From PXAP01 sp046483315 (GTDB lineage Bacteria; Bacteroidota; Bacteroidia; Bacteroidales; PUMT01), in assembly GCA_046483315.1 (NCBI GenBank), contig JAWODJ010000040.1, positions 9,084 through 73,083 of the forward strand: a stretch of 64,000 nt of DNA. Direction: 5' to 3'. The notes beneath the pieces were generated by a model that worked only from the letters and a program-made list of their open reading frames with translations, was not told the DNA's origin and made no database searches. Shown here in pieces: positions 35,950-44,825 of this stretch; positions within the stretch are counted from its first letter, which is position 1, and each line of letters begins with the position of its first letter. The position numbers and the translations under genes are program-made.

Positions 35950-36028
35950 CTGATTCAGGGTAATCCGGGTACAGGTAATTCAGCCAATCTGTAACCCATC
36001 GAGCCGATATAACCCGGACACGTTACCA

Positions 36029-38455
36029 CTATTTATTCTTTACATACCTGTCAAGCCACCGGGTATATTCCCAAAGCACATGGAGGACCGATTCCCTTGC
36101 CACATAACCGTGTGATTCATAAGGCAGCATTACCAGCCTGGTGGTAACGCCATGTCCTTTGAGGGCATTGTAATACCTTTCACTCTGCATGGGAAAGGTG
36201 CCGGAATTATTATCCGCTGCCCCGTGCACAAGCAATATCGGAGTCTCCACCTGATGAGCATATGAGAATGGTGACATTCTGAAATATATTTCCGGAGCCT
36301 CCCAGTAAGTACGCTCTTCTGCCTGGAAACCAAAAGGAGTCATCGTCCTGTTATAAGCGCCGCTCCTTGCTATACCCGCTGCAAAAAGATCTGAATGAGA
36401 AAGCAGGTTTGCTGTCATAAAGGCCCCGTAGGAGTGGCCCGATACGGCAATGCTCTCCCTGTCTGCCACGCCCATTTCAACTATCTTGTTTACAGCAGCA
36501 GCAGCATTTGCTACAAGCTGCTCAACGAAAGTGTCATTGGGCTCCTCATCCCCTTCTCCTATAATCGGGAAACTGGCATTATTCAGTACGGCATAGCCCT
36601 GCGTCACAAAAAGAACCACCGATGTGTTGCCCACCCTTGTAAAGGTGTATGGCGAACCTGACACCTGCCCTGCAGCATCGGCACTTTTAAATTCACGTGG
36701 ATAAGCCCAAAGTATAGCAGGCAAAGGTCCGTCGCTGTCAGGATCATAACCTGCAGGGAGATACAGATCGCCCGAAAGGGTCACCCCGTCCTCCCTTTCA
36801 TAATGTATCATCTGCTTTGAAACATCCCTCAGCTGGGGCTGCGGGTCGGGGAAAAATGTTATTTGTGTAAGGCTTCCTGAAGAGAGGTCACGCATAAAAT
36901 AATTTGGTTGCTCATCCACCGATTCCCGCCTGGTAATAAGCGATCTCTCATCCGGATCAATAAGCCTTACAGGTGTTTCATAATATGGAGCTTCTGATCT
37001 CCAGAGTCTGGTGACATCATGCGTGCTTACAGTGAACTCATCCACAAATGGCCTGTTACCTTCAGGTGATGCCCCCTGGCCAAAAAGATAAAGTGTCCTG
37101 CCCCTGTTTCCGGTCTGCAGTACTGAGAACCCATACTCATTGACTTCCGTCCGGAAACTTCCGGGGTCATTGTACCTGTCTTCTCTTGAGCGGTCCCAAA
37201 TGACCCTCTTTTCATCATGGCTGGTGGGATTAAAAAAACTGGTTATATACCGCCGGTCACTCCTCCAGTATTCATAGACAACAGCCATATCATCACTGCC
37301 CCAGGTGATGCCCGAATACCTGAGTTCAAGCTTCAGCCCCTTCACCGGCTCAGTTTCAAACGGTGCAGGCAGGTATATCAGCCTGTCACGATATGGTACA
37401 TCTACAGAGGGATCTCCACCGTCAAGGGCTTCAACCCAGTAAAGAGTTGCCGGCGCATCATTACGCCATGTAAAGTAGCGGGGACCTGGATATGTTGCTC
37501 CGAACCCCCTCGGTACTTCCTCCATAAGCGGTATTTCTTCAACAAGACGAACAAGCTCTCCTTCGGTATCCCATATTTCAACGTTATAAGGAAACCGGTA
37601 CTGGGGAACAAGATATGAGAAGGGCCTCATTATGCGTTGTACAAGAAGAAAGGTCCCATCGGGCGATGAACTGATGCTCTTGATAATGCCGGGTTCGCCG
37701 AGAGGGGTTTCCCCGCCTTCAATATTTTTTTTCACAATCTGGGCAGTGGCATAATATTCAAAAAGATCTTCATCGTGCCTCTCCTGCAGCAGGTCCTGAA
37801 ATGTGCGTGCCGGAGCCTGCCTGCTGATATTCTCCTGAATTACCGGTCCGCCCGGTATGTCCGGACGCACCGGAACCCCACCCCTGCCAGTGGGAACAGC
37901 AGTATAAATAATTGTTTTGCTGTCCGATAACCACGTAAAGGGATTGCCCAGGACATTATTTATTATCCTTCCGGTTATCGGTGTGGCTTCAGCCAGCTCA
38001 ACGTCGGCTATCCACAGCTCAATCCCGTCGGCGAAAGTATTAAGAAAAGCTATTTTGCTTCCATCCGGCGACCAGCGTATATTATTGATCTTCGCCGGGT
38101 AATCCAGGCCTTTTAATCTCCTTTGGCCGGTGCCGTCAATATTGGCAACTTGTATGCCTGTATTATATCCTGTCCGGCTCGGACCATTTGTAGCAGGATC
38201 AAACCGTATTCCTGCCAGCCGCAGTTCTTCGGCCGCCAGCTCCTCAATACCGGGCATGCTGGGATTATCGAGTAAAAGCATCAATTCCCCCTGCGGTTGT
38301 ATACTTACCGAGGGAGTTGAAGGTGCTTCAACGATAGAAAGTATATCGTCAGGAGGCAGCATATAGGGCTTGCTCTCCTGGGCCTGCAGAAAAAAGCCCC
38401 CGGCCAGAACGGTTATAAGAGTCAGTATAACAGACAGTTTAATCTTATCAATCAT
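36029..38455 (-). CDS. Secreted S9-family serine peptidase (glutamyl-endopeptidase-like)
   Basis: An 808-residue exported peptidase. The signal peptide ends near FFLQAQES, and a beta-propeller-like region spans about residues 50-560 (NNIRWSPDGSKIAFLN, KSISSSPDGTFLLVQR). The C-terminal alpha/beta hydrolase domain follows with nucleophile Ser675 in VSGHSYGAFMTANLL, Asp in ILLVHGAADNNSGT and His in MLPYESHGYVARE. GHSYGAFMTA is typical of the S9D group related to plant CGEP, which prefers Glu at P1. I start at ATG 38455; an ATG at 38488 would precede the signal peptide with 11 residues. Confidence 0.92.
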   Translation of the reverse strand: MIDKIKLSVILTLITVLAGGFFLQAQESKPYMLPPDDILSIVEAPSTPSVSIQPQGELMLLLDNPSMPGIEELAAEELRLAGIRFDPATNGPSRTGYNTGIQVANIDGTGQRRLKGLDYPAKINNIRWSPDGSKIAFLNTFADGIELWIADVELAEATPITGRIINNVLGNPFTWLSDSKTIIYTAVPTGRGGVPVRPDIPGGPVIQENISRQAPARTFQDLLQERHDEDLFEYYATAQIVKKNIEGGETPLGEPGIIKSISSSPDGTFLLVQRIMRPFSYLVPQYRFPYNVEIWDTEGELVRLVEEIPLMEEVPRGFGATYPGPRYFTWRNDAPATLYWVEALDGGDPSVDVPYRDRLIYLPAPFETEPVKGLKLELRYSGITWGSDDMAVVYEYWRSDRRYITSFFNPTSHDEKRVIWDRSREDRYNDPGSFRTEVNEYGFSVLQTGNRGRTLYLFGQGASPEGNRPFVDEFTVSTHDVTRLWRSEAPYYETPVRLIDPDERSLITRRESVDEQPNYFMRDLSSGSLTQITFFPDPQPQLRDVSKQMIHYEREDGVTLSGDLYLPAGYDPDSDGPLPAILWAYPREFKSADAAGQVSGSPYTFTRVGNTSVVLFVTQGYAVLNNASFPIIGEGDEEPNDTFVEQLVANAAAAVNKIVEMGVADRESIAVSGHSYGAFMTANLLSHSDLFAAGIARSGAYNRTMTPFGFQAEERTYWEAPEIYFRMSPFSYAHQVETPILLVHGAADNNSGTFPMQSERYYNALKGHGVTTRLVMLPYESHGYVARESVLHVLWEYTRWLDRYVKNK

Positions 38456-38545
38456 AATATTATAGATTAACGGACCAACCCTGAGCATTAAAGGCAGTCA
38501 CATGTTATTAAAAAAAGAGATCTTCATATTAAGTGAAGGTTAAAC

Positions 38546-38560
38546 TTGTTAAATTAACAA
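38546..38560. promoter_or_regulatory. Perfect 15-bp inverted repeat in divergent region
   Basis: TTGTTAA-A-TTAACAA lies about 90 bp upstream of the S9 peptidase start, in the 368-bp gap shared with divergent dapD. It has the form of a dimeric repressor site. Apart from this repeat and the dapD -7 element, I see nothing in the gap. Confidence 0.35.
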
Positions 38561-38753
38561 TTTCCAGGGAGTGAACCAAGCAAAAATCTTATAAATGCCG
38601 TTTTTCTCACTCACTGACATCAGGCCATATTTTACCCTGTCAAACTAATTCATGGATCTCCGTGTTACTATGTCATACAAGTAATGATTCCCGGGTATTT
38701 TCACATGCTTACGAAAGTCCTTTGTGAATTTTCTCCGGATGTCTATTTAATTG

Positions 38754-38761
38754 TATATTTG
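38754..38761 (+). promoter_or_regulatory. Bacteroidota -7 element for dapD
   Basis: TATATTTG is an exact TAnnTTTG match 62 bp before the dapD ATG. A TTTG at 38721-38724 is too far upstream to be the normal -33 element. Confidence 0.5.
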
Positions 38762-38823
38762 TGAGACATTACCAGAGGTAATTATTCTCAGGCAGGTTTC
38801 CTGCAAAATATAAATCCTGATAA

Positions 38824-39642
38824 ATGTCCAGCTCCCTCAAAGATAAAATAGAACAAGCCTGGGAAAACCGGGAATTGCTTACAAAAAAAGAGTTTGTTGA
38901 AAGTATAGAGGAGGTAATCGCCAATCTGGACAAGGGAGCATTAAGGGTGGCTGAGCCCGAAGGTACCGGATGGAAAGTAAATGACTGGATAAAGAAAGCC
39001 GTGATTTTATATTTCCCTGTCAGAAAAATGGAGGTCACCGGGGCAGGTCCCCTTCAGTTTCACGACAAGATGAAACTGAAAAAAGATTATCACGAAAAAG
39101 GCGTAAGGGTTGTTCCGCATGCCATTGCCCGATATGGAGCATTTCTGGGTAAAGGTGTTGTCATGATGCCCTCATATGTAAATATAGGGGCACGGGTTGA
39201 TGAAAACACAATGGTCGATACATGGGCCACCGTAGGATCATGTGCCCAGATAGGAAAAAATGTCCATCTCAGCGGAGGAGTGGGTATAGGCGGTGTTTTG
39301 GAACCTGTTCAGGCATCTCCGGTTATTATAGAAGATAATTGTTTTATCGGCTCACGCTGCATTGTTGTTGAAGGAGTCAGGATTGAACGTGAAGCTGTAC
39401 TTGGCGCCAATGTTGTTCTTACCATGTCAACCAGAATTATAGATGTTACCGGCAAAGAACCGGAAGAATCGAAAGGAATTATCCCCCCTGGCTCGGTAGT
39501 CATTCCGGGCACTTTCCCGAAAAAATTCCCTGCCGGTGAATACCAGGTACCCTGTGCCCTGATTATAGGGAAAAGGGGGAAGTCTACCGACCTTAAAACA
39601 TCCCTGAATAATGCTCTCAGGGAATTTAATGTTTCCGTATAA
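38824..39642 (+). CDS. dapD: Tetrahydrodipicolinate N-succinyltransferase
   Basis: Transfers succinyl from succinyl-CoA to tetrahydrodipicolinate in the lysine/diaminopimelate pathway. The 272 residues have an N-terminal helical domain (KDKIEQAWENRELLTKKEF) and a left-handed beta-helix of hexapeptide repeats (PSYVNIGARVDENTMVDTWA, GSCAQIGKNVHLSGGVGIGG, FIGSRCIVVEGVRIEREAVL). The C-terminus matches DapD (PAGEYQVPCALIIGKR). Its presence implies the succinylase DAP route. Confidence 0.95.
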   Translation: MSSSLKDKIEQAWENRELLTKKEFVESIEEVIANLDKGALRVAEPEGTGWKVNDWIKKAVILYFPVRKMEVTGAGPLQFHDKMKLKKDYHEKGVRVVPHAIARYGAFLGKGVVMMPSYVNIGARVDENTMVDTWATVGSCAQIGKNVHLSGGVGIGGVLEPVQASPVIIEDNCFIGSRCIVVEGVRIEREAVLGANVVLTMSTRIIDVTGKEPEESKGIIPPGSVVIPGTFPKKFPAGEYQVPCALIIGKRGKSTDLKTSLNNALREFNVSV

Positions 39643-39710
39643 CCGGCAAAGGGACTTTTTAATACAACATGCCGGGCAGCCAGTTGTCAGAACAATTTAA
39701 ATCCAATATT

Positions 39711-40271
39711 ATGAAAAATGATTTGGAATTTGCCCTGAAAACACTTCGAGATGGAGGCACCATTCTATATCCCACCGATACCATTTGGGGTATAGGATGT
39801 GATGCCACCAACAATGAGGCGGTAATGAAGATATTTGACATAAAAAACAGGGAAGACACTCGCCAAATGCTAATTTTAATTGATGATTCTGCTAAAATCC
39901 AGAATTATGCAGATGCAGTGCCGGATATAGCATTTACTTTTATAGAATCTGCCAAAAATCCGCTCAGCATTATTTTTCAGAACGCAAAAAATCTTGCTCC
40001 CGCTCTTATCGGTTATGATCATACTATTGGCATAAGGGTCGTGCAGGATGACTTCTGCAGGGAGTTGATAAAAAGTCTTGGAAAACCCGTTGTTTCAACA
40101 TCGGCAAATGTAAGTGGTAATCCGCCCCCGGGGAACTTCAGTAAAATAGATAAAAGAATAAAAGATGCTGTAGACTATATAGTCCGGTGGAGACAGGATG
40201 ACAGCAGTCAGTCGGCCCCGTCAGATATCATCAAGTTCGGAAAAGACGGAGAGATAATCAAGATACGCTGA
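39711..40271 (+). CDS. L-threonylcarbamoyladenylate synthase (Sua5/YciO/YrdC)
   Basis: Makes threonylcarbamoyl-AMP for t6A37 modification of tRNA. The 186 residues from ATG 39711 form one YrdC domain: GGTILYPTDTIWGIGCDATN, KNREDTRQMLILIDD, NPLSIIFQNAKNLAP, TIGIRVVQDDFCRELIKSLG and VVSTSANVSGNPPP. No C-terminal Sua5 domain is present, so it is the short form. An in-frame ATG at 39669 would prepend 14 residues outside the domain. Confidence 0.9.
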   Translation: MKNDLEFALKTLRDGGTILYPTDTIWGIGCDATNNEAVMKIFDIKNREDTRQMLILIDDSAKIQNYADAVPDIAFTFIESAKNPLSIIFQNAKNLAPALIGYDHTIGIRVVQDDFCRELIKSLGKPVVSTSANVSGNPPPGNFSKIDKRIKDAVDYIVRWRQDDSSQSAPSDIIKFGKDGEIIKIR

Positions 40272-40281
40272 TTATCCCAGG

Positions 40282-40992
40282 TCAGTTAGCATTTACCACC
40301 CTGCCCGATCCTGATATTCGTGCATCAATAAGAGGATTACCGGTATAGATTACCCTCCCGCTGCCGGATATCCTTACATTAAGGTCAGAGGCGGCATGCA
40401 CGTAGCATCTTCCCGAACCACTGATGGTTGCTTCTACACTTTGTACGGGAAGTGTCTCTGATTCAAGCCTGCCCGAGCCGCTTATAACTATTTTAGACAT
40501 TTCAAGGCTCTGACTGCCGCCAAGCTTAAGACGGCCTGAACCTGAAATATTAACATTAAGCTCAGTCGAAGCAAAGTCTTCTATTTCCACCCTGCCGCTG
40601 CCGCTTATATTAACCGACAATTTATCACAGCGAAACGGACTTTCTGCAAAAACACGGGCAGATCCCGATAGTGAAATGTTCTTCAGCTCCGTCATTGTAA
40701 TATAAACCCGTAGCTCATCTCCTCTCCTGAAATTCCATCGCGAAGGTGTCCTGATTGTCAGTTGCCCGTTCTTTACTTCGGTAATGAGGTTTCCAAGCAC
40801 TCTTTCAGTGCCTTCTACAATAAGCCTTTGTGCAGGTCCCTGCACAAGAAATATTTCTCCCGGAACCGAAATTACCAGACCGTCAAATTCGGAAACCTTC
40901 CGCTCCTCTGAAGGCAATCCATCTTCTGAATAGGCATAACCCGGAAAAAATATAAGGGCCGTAATCACCAGTAAAATTAAATGCTTGTTCAT
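40282..40992 (-). CDS. GIN-domain (DUF2807) exported beta-helix protein
   Basis: A 236-residue exported protein (signal peptide ends near GYAYSEDG) with a putative auto-transporter adhesin head (GIN) domain. From residue 110 on it consists of repeats ending in ISGSGR (KLSVNISGSGRVEIEDFAST, ELNVNISGSGRLKLGGSQ and five similar turns), the signature of a right-handed beta-helix. Such proteins are abundant in Bacteroidota with no assigned role; envelope or surface binding is the usual guess. Convergent with the Sua5-like gene (10 bp apart). Confidence 0.87.
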   Translation of the reverse strand: MNKHLILLVITALIFFPGYAYSEDGLPSEERKVSEFDGLVISVPGEIFLVQGPAQRLIVEGTERVLGNLITEVKNGQLTIRTPSRWNFRRGDELRVYITMTELKNISLSGSARVFAESPFRCDKLSVNISGSGRVEIEDFASTELNVNISGSGRLKLGGSQSLEMSKIVISGSGRLESETLPVQSVEATISGSGRCYVHAASDLNVRISGSGRVIYTGNPLIDARISGSGRVVNAN

Positions 40993-41048
40993 GAGTTCAA
41001 AATTTATCTTTTAGTTATCACATGGAACACCCATGTTCATGATCATGT

Positions 41049-41066
41049 ATGATAAAAGCTTATCAT
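41049..41066. promoter_or_regulatory. Inverted repeat in divergent region before capD-like gene
   Basis: ATGATAA-AAGC-TTATCAT (7-bp arms) lies between the divergent GIN-domain and dehydratase genes. It could be an operator or a small hairpin; no T-run follows. Confidence 0.3.
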
Positions 41067-41158
41067 GGGTGATTCGCCTGTATAAATTATGTTTATCAAA
41101 TAAATAATATCTTAAACTAAAGACGCAAAAAAAAACACTGTGCTGCATATTTTTTAAT

Positions 41159-41166
41159 TATTTTTG
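41159..41166 (+). promoter_or_regulatory. Bacteroidota -7 element for the capD-like gene
   Basis: TATTTTTG matches TAnnTTTG exactly and lies 15 bp before ATG 41182. It overlaps a TTG at 41164 that is open in the same frame, so the TTG cannot be the start if this promoter is used. Confidence 0.5.
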
Positions 41167-41181
41167 TACAAAGCCGGAGAT

Positions 41182-43098
41182 ATGAAGAAACATCCGGAAA
41201 CTTTCACTGTCAGGATGACTGAATCACAAAATTTCAGCAAGCATGAAGAAAGATACCATACGCCCAGGTGGATGGTTTTCTTTCTTGACATTGTTTTGAG
41301 CATAATGGCAATGAGTGCTGCATACCTTCTGAGATTCAACTTTTCAATTCCTTCTGAGTGGAGTGCTAAACTATCCCTGGTATTTCCTCTGGTAATAATA
41401 GTAAGAGGTGCCACTTTTTTAATTTTCAGGACATTCGCCGGGTTAATAAGGTATGCAAGCTCCCGTGATTCAGAAAGAATGCTGTATGTTACCAGTGCAG
41501 GATCAGGTATACTCCTGTTTATCAACTTCATAAGTTACGTGTTAACAGGGGGAATATTACTTATACCGATGTCGGTACTGATAATAGATTTTCTCATCCT
41601 TCTTTTTGGACTTACTGTGCTGAGAATATTTATGAAAACATCATTTTATGAACTTTTCAATAAGGCAGACGACCGCAAGGGTGTAATCATATATGGCACA
41701 GATCAGGCCGGATTGATTGTCAAACATACACTTGAAAGAGAGATGGGTAGCCAGTACAGGGTAATATGCTTCATGGACGAGAAGACAAGGATAGCAGGCA
41801 AAAAGATTGAGGGCCTTGTTGTTCATGATGCAGGATATCTCAGATCATTTCTTGATAAAGTCCCGGCACACACCCTGATATTTTCAAAACAACCTTCTTC
41901 CCCGGAAAAAAAAATCGATATAGTCGACACATGCCTGGATTTTAACATGAAAGTACTGTCAATACCCTTTATTTCCAACTGGATATCCTCCCGTTTGGCA
42001 TACAACCAGATAAAATCGGTACATATTGACGATCTGCTTGAGCGCACCCCTTTCCCGGTAAACAAAATGCGTATCGGCAAGCTTATTAAAGGCCGCGTTG
42101 TCCTGGTTACAGGAGCGGCAGGCTCCATTGGGAGAGAGATTACCAGTCAGGTTGCAGAATATGAGCCCGGAACATTAATCCTCGTGGATCAGGCTGAATC
42201 ACCTCTTTATGAAACAGAGTCGGCACTTAAAGAAAAATTTAATACAGGGAAAATAGAGGTTCTTGCAGGCAATGTGGCAGATAGTATAAGAATGGAAAGC
42301 CTTTTTAAAACCCGAAGCCCGGAAGTGGTGTTTCATGCAGCTGCATACAAGCATATACCGATGATGGAAAACAATCCGGCAGAGGCATTGCGAACCAATA
42401 TTTTTGCAACCAGGATTCTTGCAGGACTGGCCGGAAAATATGGCTGCTCGCAGTTTATTTTTGTTTCAACAGACAAGGCTGTCAATCCGGCCAATATAGC
42501 CGGGGCCTCAAAGAGAATTGCAGAGCTCTGCCTTCAGGATATTCAAAAAACTTCAAGGACAAACTTTTCTATTGTACGGTTCGGGAATGTACTTGGATCA
42601 AACGGTTCTGTTATACCCAGGTTTAGAAAACAGATTGAGAATGGCGGACCTGTAACAATAACTCATCCTGATGTAAAAAGGTATTTTATGACCAGCACCA
42701 TCGCTGCCCAGCTTATACTTGAGGCCGGGGCGATGTCAACAGGCGGGGAGATATATGTTTTTGAAATGGGTCCCTCATTGAGAATATATGATCTGGCAAA
42801 AAGAATGATCAAACTGACAGGATTAAGTCCCGGCCAGGATATTGAAATTAAGTTCACAGGATTGCGCACCGGAGAAAAGATCAATGAAGACCTTATGTAC
42901 AATCATGAATTTACCGCACCTACAGATAATCCAAAGATTAACCTTGTACTTGAACAGGAGCCTAACCCGGTAGTGTTGACTGACAAAATTGATAAACTGA
43001 TTGCTCTTCTCCCTGAAAATGACAATAAAAAAATTATTGCAGCATTCAGGGATATCCTCCCTGAGTTCAGGAGACGCCCGACAGCTAAGCATGCTTAA
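41182..43098 (+). CDS. Membrane NDP-sugar 4,6-dehydratase (CapD/PglF/WbpM type)
   Basis: A 638-residue polysaccharide-biosynthesis enzyme. Four transmembrane helices fill about residues 25-155. They are followed by a CoA-binding-like Rossmann domain (GVIIYGTDQAGLIVKHTLE) and a C-terminal extended SDR domain with VLVTGAAGSIGREITSQVAE and FVSTDKAVNPANIAGASKRI. Relatives convert UDP-GlcNAc to the 4-keto-6-deoxy sugar that begins bacillosamine- or QuiNAc-type pathways. The YxxxK site is altered: K444 is present, but the position of Tyr (Met in PglF/WbpM) is Ala440. The start is ATG 41182 because the -7 element lies immediately upstream. Confidence 0.9.
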   Translation: MKKHPETFTVRMTESQNFSKHEERYHTPRWMVFFLDIVLSIMAMSAAYLLRFNFSIPSEWSAKLSLVFPLVIIVRGATFLIFRTFAGLIRYASSRDSERMLYVTSAGSGILLFINFISYVLTGGILLIPMSVLIIDFLILLFGLTVLRIFMKTSFYELFNKADDRKGVIIYGTDQAGLIVKHTLEREMGSQYRVICFMDEKTRIAGKKIEGLVVHDAGYLRSFLDKVPAHTLIFSKQPSSPEKKIDIVDTCLDFNMKVLSIPFISNWISSRLAYNQIKSVHIDDLLERTPFPVNKMRIGKLIKGRVVLVTGAAGSIGREITSQVAEYEPGTLILVDQAESPLYETESALKEKFNTGKIEVLAGNVADSIRMESLFKTRSPEVVFHAAAYKHIPMMENNPAEALRTNIFATRILAGLAGKYGCSQFIFVSTDKAVNPANIAGASKRIAELCLQDIQKTSRTNFSIVRFGNVLGSNGSVIPRFRKQIENGGPVTITHPDVKRYFMTSTIAAQLILEAGAMSTGGEIYVFEMGPSLRIYDLAKRMIKLTGLSPGQDIEIKFTGLRTGEKINEDLMYNHEFTAPTDNPKINLVLEQEPNPVVLTDKIDKLIALLPENDNKKIIAAFRDILPEFRRRPTAKHA

Positions 43099-43225
43099 TT
43101 ACAGGCTTATGCATAAATCGCATAAAAAAACAGGTAAAAAACTGCTTATAAAATATTGTTAATTTATACCCGGGAAATATGGTTTTTCCAATCCATCAAT
43201 CAACAGTGTTTTATTAAATAAAGCA

Positions 43226-43351
43226 ATGGCTATCAGCAGGGCCGTTCTGGTTGCTTACGACGCTGTGAAGGACTGCTCAGTGAGAATCCCAAAAAGCTGG
43301 AGAGATAAAATAATTAACTATGAAAAAGAAGTGGAATCCAAACAAGGCTGA
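43226..43351 (+). CDS. Possible 41-residue small protein
   Basis: Short ORF from an ATG, reading MAISRAVLVAYDAVKDCSVR and then IPKSWRDKIINYEKEVESKQG. It has ordinary codon use, an amphipathic first half and a charged second half. It ends 1 bp before the convergent rimM stop. The frame stays open upstream for about 25 codons without an ATG. It could be a genuine small gene or the tail of a decayed one. I recognise no family. Confidence 0.3.
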   Translation: MAISRAVLVAYDAVKDCSVRIPKSWRDKIINYEKEVESKQG

Positions 43352-43352
43352 T

Positions 43353-43883
43353 TCAGAGATAAAGGTCCAACAACCCTTCAGGGGCCGATATCTTTACAAT
43401 GGATGACTTGTAATCAATATTCCTTATAATATCATCATGGAAGGGAACAAGTATCTCCTTTCCTTTAAGATCTATCCTCATTACAGTGTTCCCGGAAAAT
43501 TCAACAATTTCCTGCAATATGCCGGTATCCCCGTACTCAATATCAAAAACCCGGAATCCTTTCAGCCTGTCGTACTCCTTGCTTTTCTCCTCATCAATGC
43601 CCTCAGTTCCCTGGTTTACCTGAAAAATCCGGCAATTGATAAATTCAGAAGCCATAAGGGAATCATCTACCTCTTCCAGCTTCATAACTGCAGTATAATC
43701 CGATAAGAACCTGAATTCCGAAACAAAGAAAGGAACCGGTATTCCGTCTATTTCAACAAATACCGGTTCACCTGTGCCAATTTCATCATCCTTAAAATAA
43801 AATATCTTAAGGATTAGATTCCCGTCTTTCCCGTGAGTTTTAAGGAATACGCCCAACAATTTTAAATTCTCAGCATGTTGCAT
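43353..43883 (-). CDS. rimM: Ribosome maturation factor RimM
   Basis: Binds uS19 during 30S head assembly. The 176 residues have the N-terminal RimM beta-barrel (LGVFLKTHGKDGNLILKI) and the C-terminal PRC-barrel (KGFRVFDIEYGDTGILQEI, IDLKGKEILVPFHDDIIRNI). It follows rpsP by 42 bp on the same strand, the usual rpsP-rimM pairing. Confidence 0.92.
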   Translation of the reverse strand: MQHAENLKLLGVFLKTHGKDGNLILKIFYFKDDEIGTGEPVFVEIDGIPVPFFVSEFRFLSDYTAVMKLEEVDDSLMASEFINCRIFQVNQGTEGIDEEKSKEYDRLKGFRVFDIEYGDTGILQEIVEFSGNTVMRIDLKGKEILVPFHDDIIRNIDYKSSIVKISAPEGLLDLYL

Positions 43884-43925
43884 GCAGAAACTTTATAGTG
43901 TCAAGCTAATTTTATATCTCCAAAA

Positions 43926-44777
43926 TCAGGACTTCCCTTCCGATCCTTCAGATTTCTTGTCAGCGTCCTTTGCAGGTGCCTCTTTGGGAGTCTCCTTTGC
44001 AGGTGCCTCTTCGGGAGCCTCTTTTGCAGGAGCTTCTTTGGGAGCCTCTTTTGCAGGAGCTTCTTTGGGAGCCTCCTTTGCAGGTGCCTCTTTGGGAGCC
44101 TCCTTTGCAGGAGCTTCTTTGGGAGCCTCCTTTGCAGGCTCTTCTTTGGGAGCCTCCTTTGCAGGAGCTTCTTTGGGAGCCTCTTTTGCAGGCTCTTCTT
44201 TGGGAGCCTCTTTTGCAGGTGCCTCTTCGGGAGTTTCCTTTGCAGGTGCCTCTTCCTGTGCTGCATCTTCCATTGCTTCCTCAGCCTTACCGGATGCGGC
44301 AGCAGCTTCTGCAGCTAATTCGGAATTCCTCTTTGCAAGCTCTGCAATTCTTGCTTCGTTAACCCTGGCTTCCTCTTCAAGCAGACGTTCAATCTCATCT
44401 TTCTTCTTTCCAAGAACCCTGTCCTTTTTAGCTGCTATTTTTGCCTCTTTCTCTTTCAGCCATGCAGTGAAGCGGGATTCAGCATCTTCTTCAGTTAATG
44501 CACCCTTTTTAACACCGTTAAGCAGGTGCTTTTTCATCAATACTCCTTTATAGGAGAGGATAGCTCTACAAGTGTCTGTAGGTTGAGCGCCCTTAAGTAG
44601 CCAATCTAATGCTCTATCAAAATCCAATTCAATAGTAGCAGGATTAGTGTTTGGGTTGTACATTCCAACCCTTTCAATAAATCTACCATCTCGTGGCGCC
44701 CTGCTATCAGCTATCACAATGTGATAGTACGGTTTTCTTTTTTTACCGTGTCTTGCTAATCTGATCTTTACAGGCAT
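43926..44777 (-). CDS. rpsP: 30S ribosomal protein bS16 with long repetitive C-terminal tail
   Basis: Residues 1 to about 80 are a normal bS16 (MPVKIRLARHGKKRKPYYHI, DSRAPRDGRFIERVGMYNP, LLKGAQPTDTCRAILSYKGV). The chain then continues to 283 residues: a charged helical stretch (KDRVLGKKKDEIERLLEEEA) and, from about residue 178, ten copies of a nine-residue PAKEAPKE(A/E) unit, ending in a Ser/Gly/Glu/Lys tail. Many Bacteroidota have extended bS16, but this one is more than three times the E. coli length. The tail probably stays disordered outside the 30S body. Confidence 0.95.
   Translation of the reverse strand: MPVKIRLARHGKKRKPYYHIVIADSRAPRDGRFIERVGMYNPNTNPATIELDFDRALDWLLKGAQPTDTCRAILSYKGVLMKKHLLNGVKKGALTEEDAESRFTAWLKEKEAKIAAKKDRVLGKKKDEIERLLEEEARVNEARIAELAKRNSELAAEAAAASGKAEEAMEDAAQEEAPAKETPEEAPAKEAPKEEPAKEAPKEAPAKEAPKEEPAKEAPKEAPAKEAPKEAPAKEAPKEAPAKEAPKEAPAKEAPEEAPAKETPKEAPAKDADKKSEGSEGKS
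43977..44246 (-). repeat. rpsP: Ten tandem 27-nt units inside rpsP
   Basis: In-frame 27-nt repeats encode PAKEAPKEA or close variants (PAKEAPKEE, PAKETPEEA). The units are similar at the nucleotide level, so copy number could change by slippage or unequal crossover without breaking the frame. Confidence 0.85.
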
Positions 44778-44825
44778 GCTCTTTTTTAATTAATAATAAA
44801 ACCTACTTTTAAAAATTCGTGGGTG

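Noticed and set aside
41164..41181. TTG start for the capD-like gene
   Set aside because: The TTG is part of the TAnnTTTG promoter element; ATG 41182 follows.
43977..44246. CRISPR-like array of short repeats
   Set aside because: Repeats are contiguous, in frame and without spacers; they are coding repeats of rpsP.
43882..44553. Plus-strand 223-codon Ala/Gly/Ser repeat frame (GASFAGASL units)
   Set aside because: It is the antisense shadow of the rpsP tail repeats; rpsP is certain from its bS16 domain and promoter.
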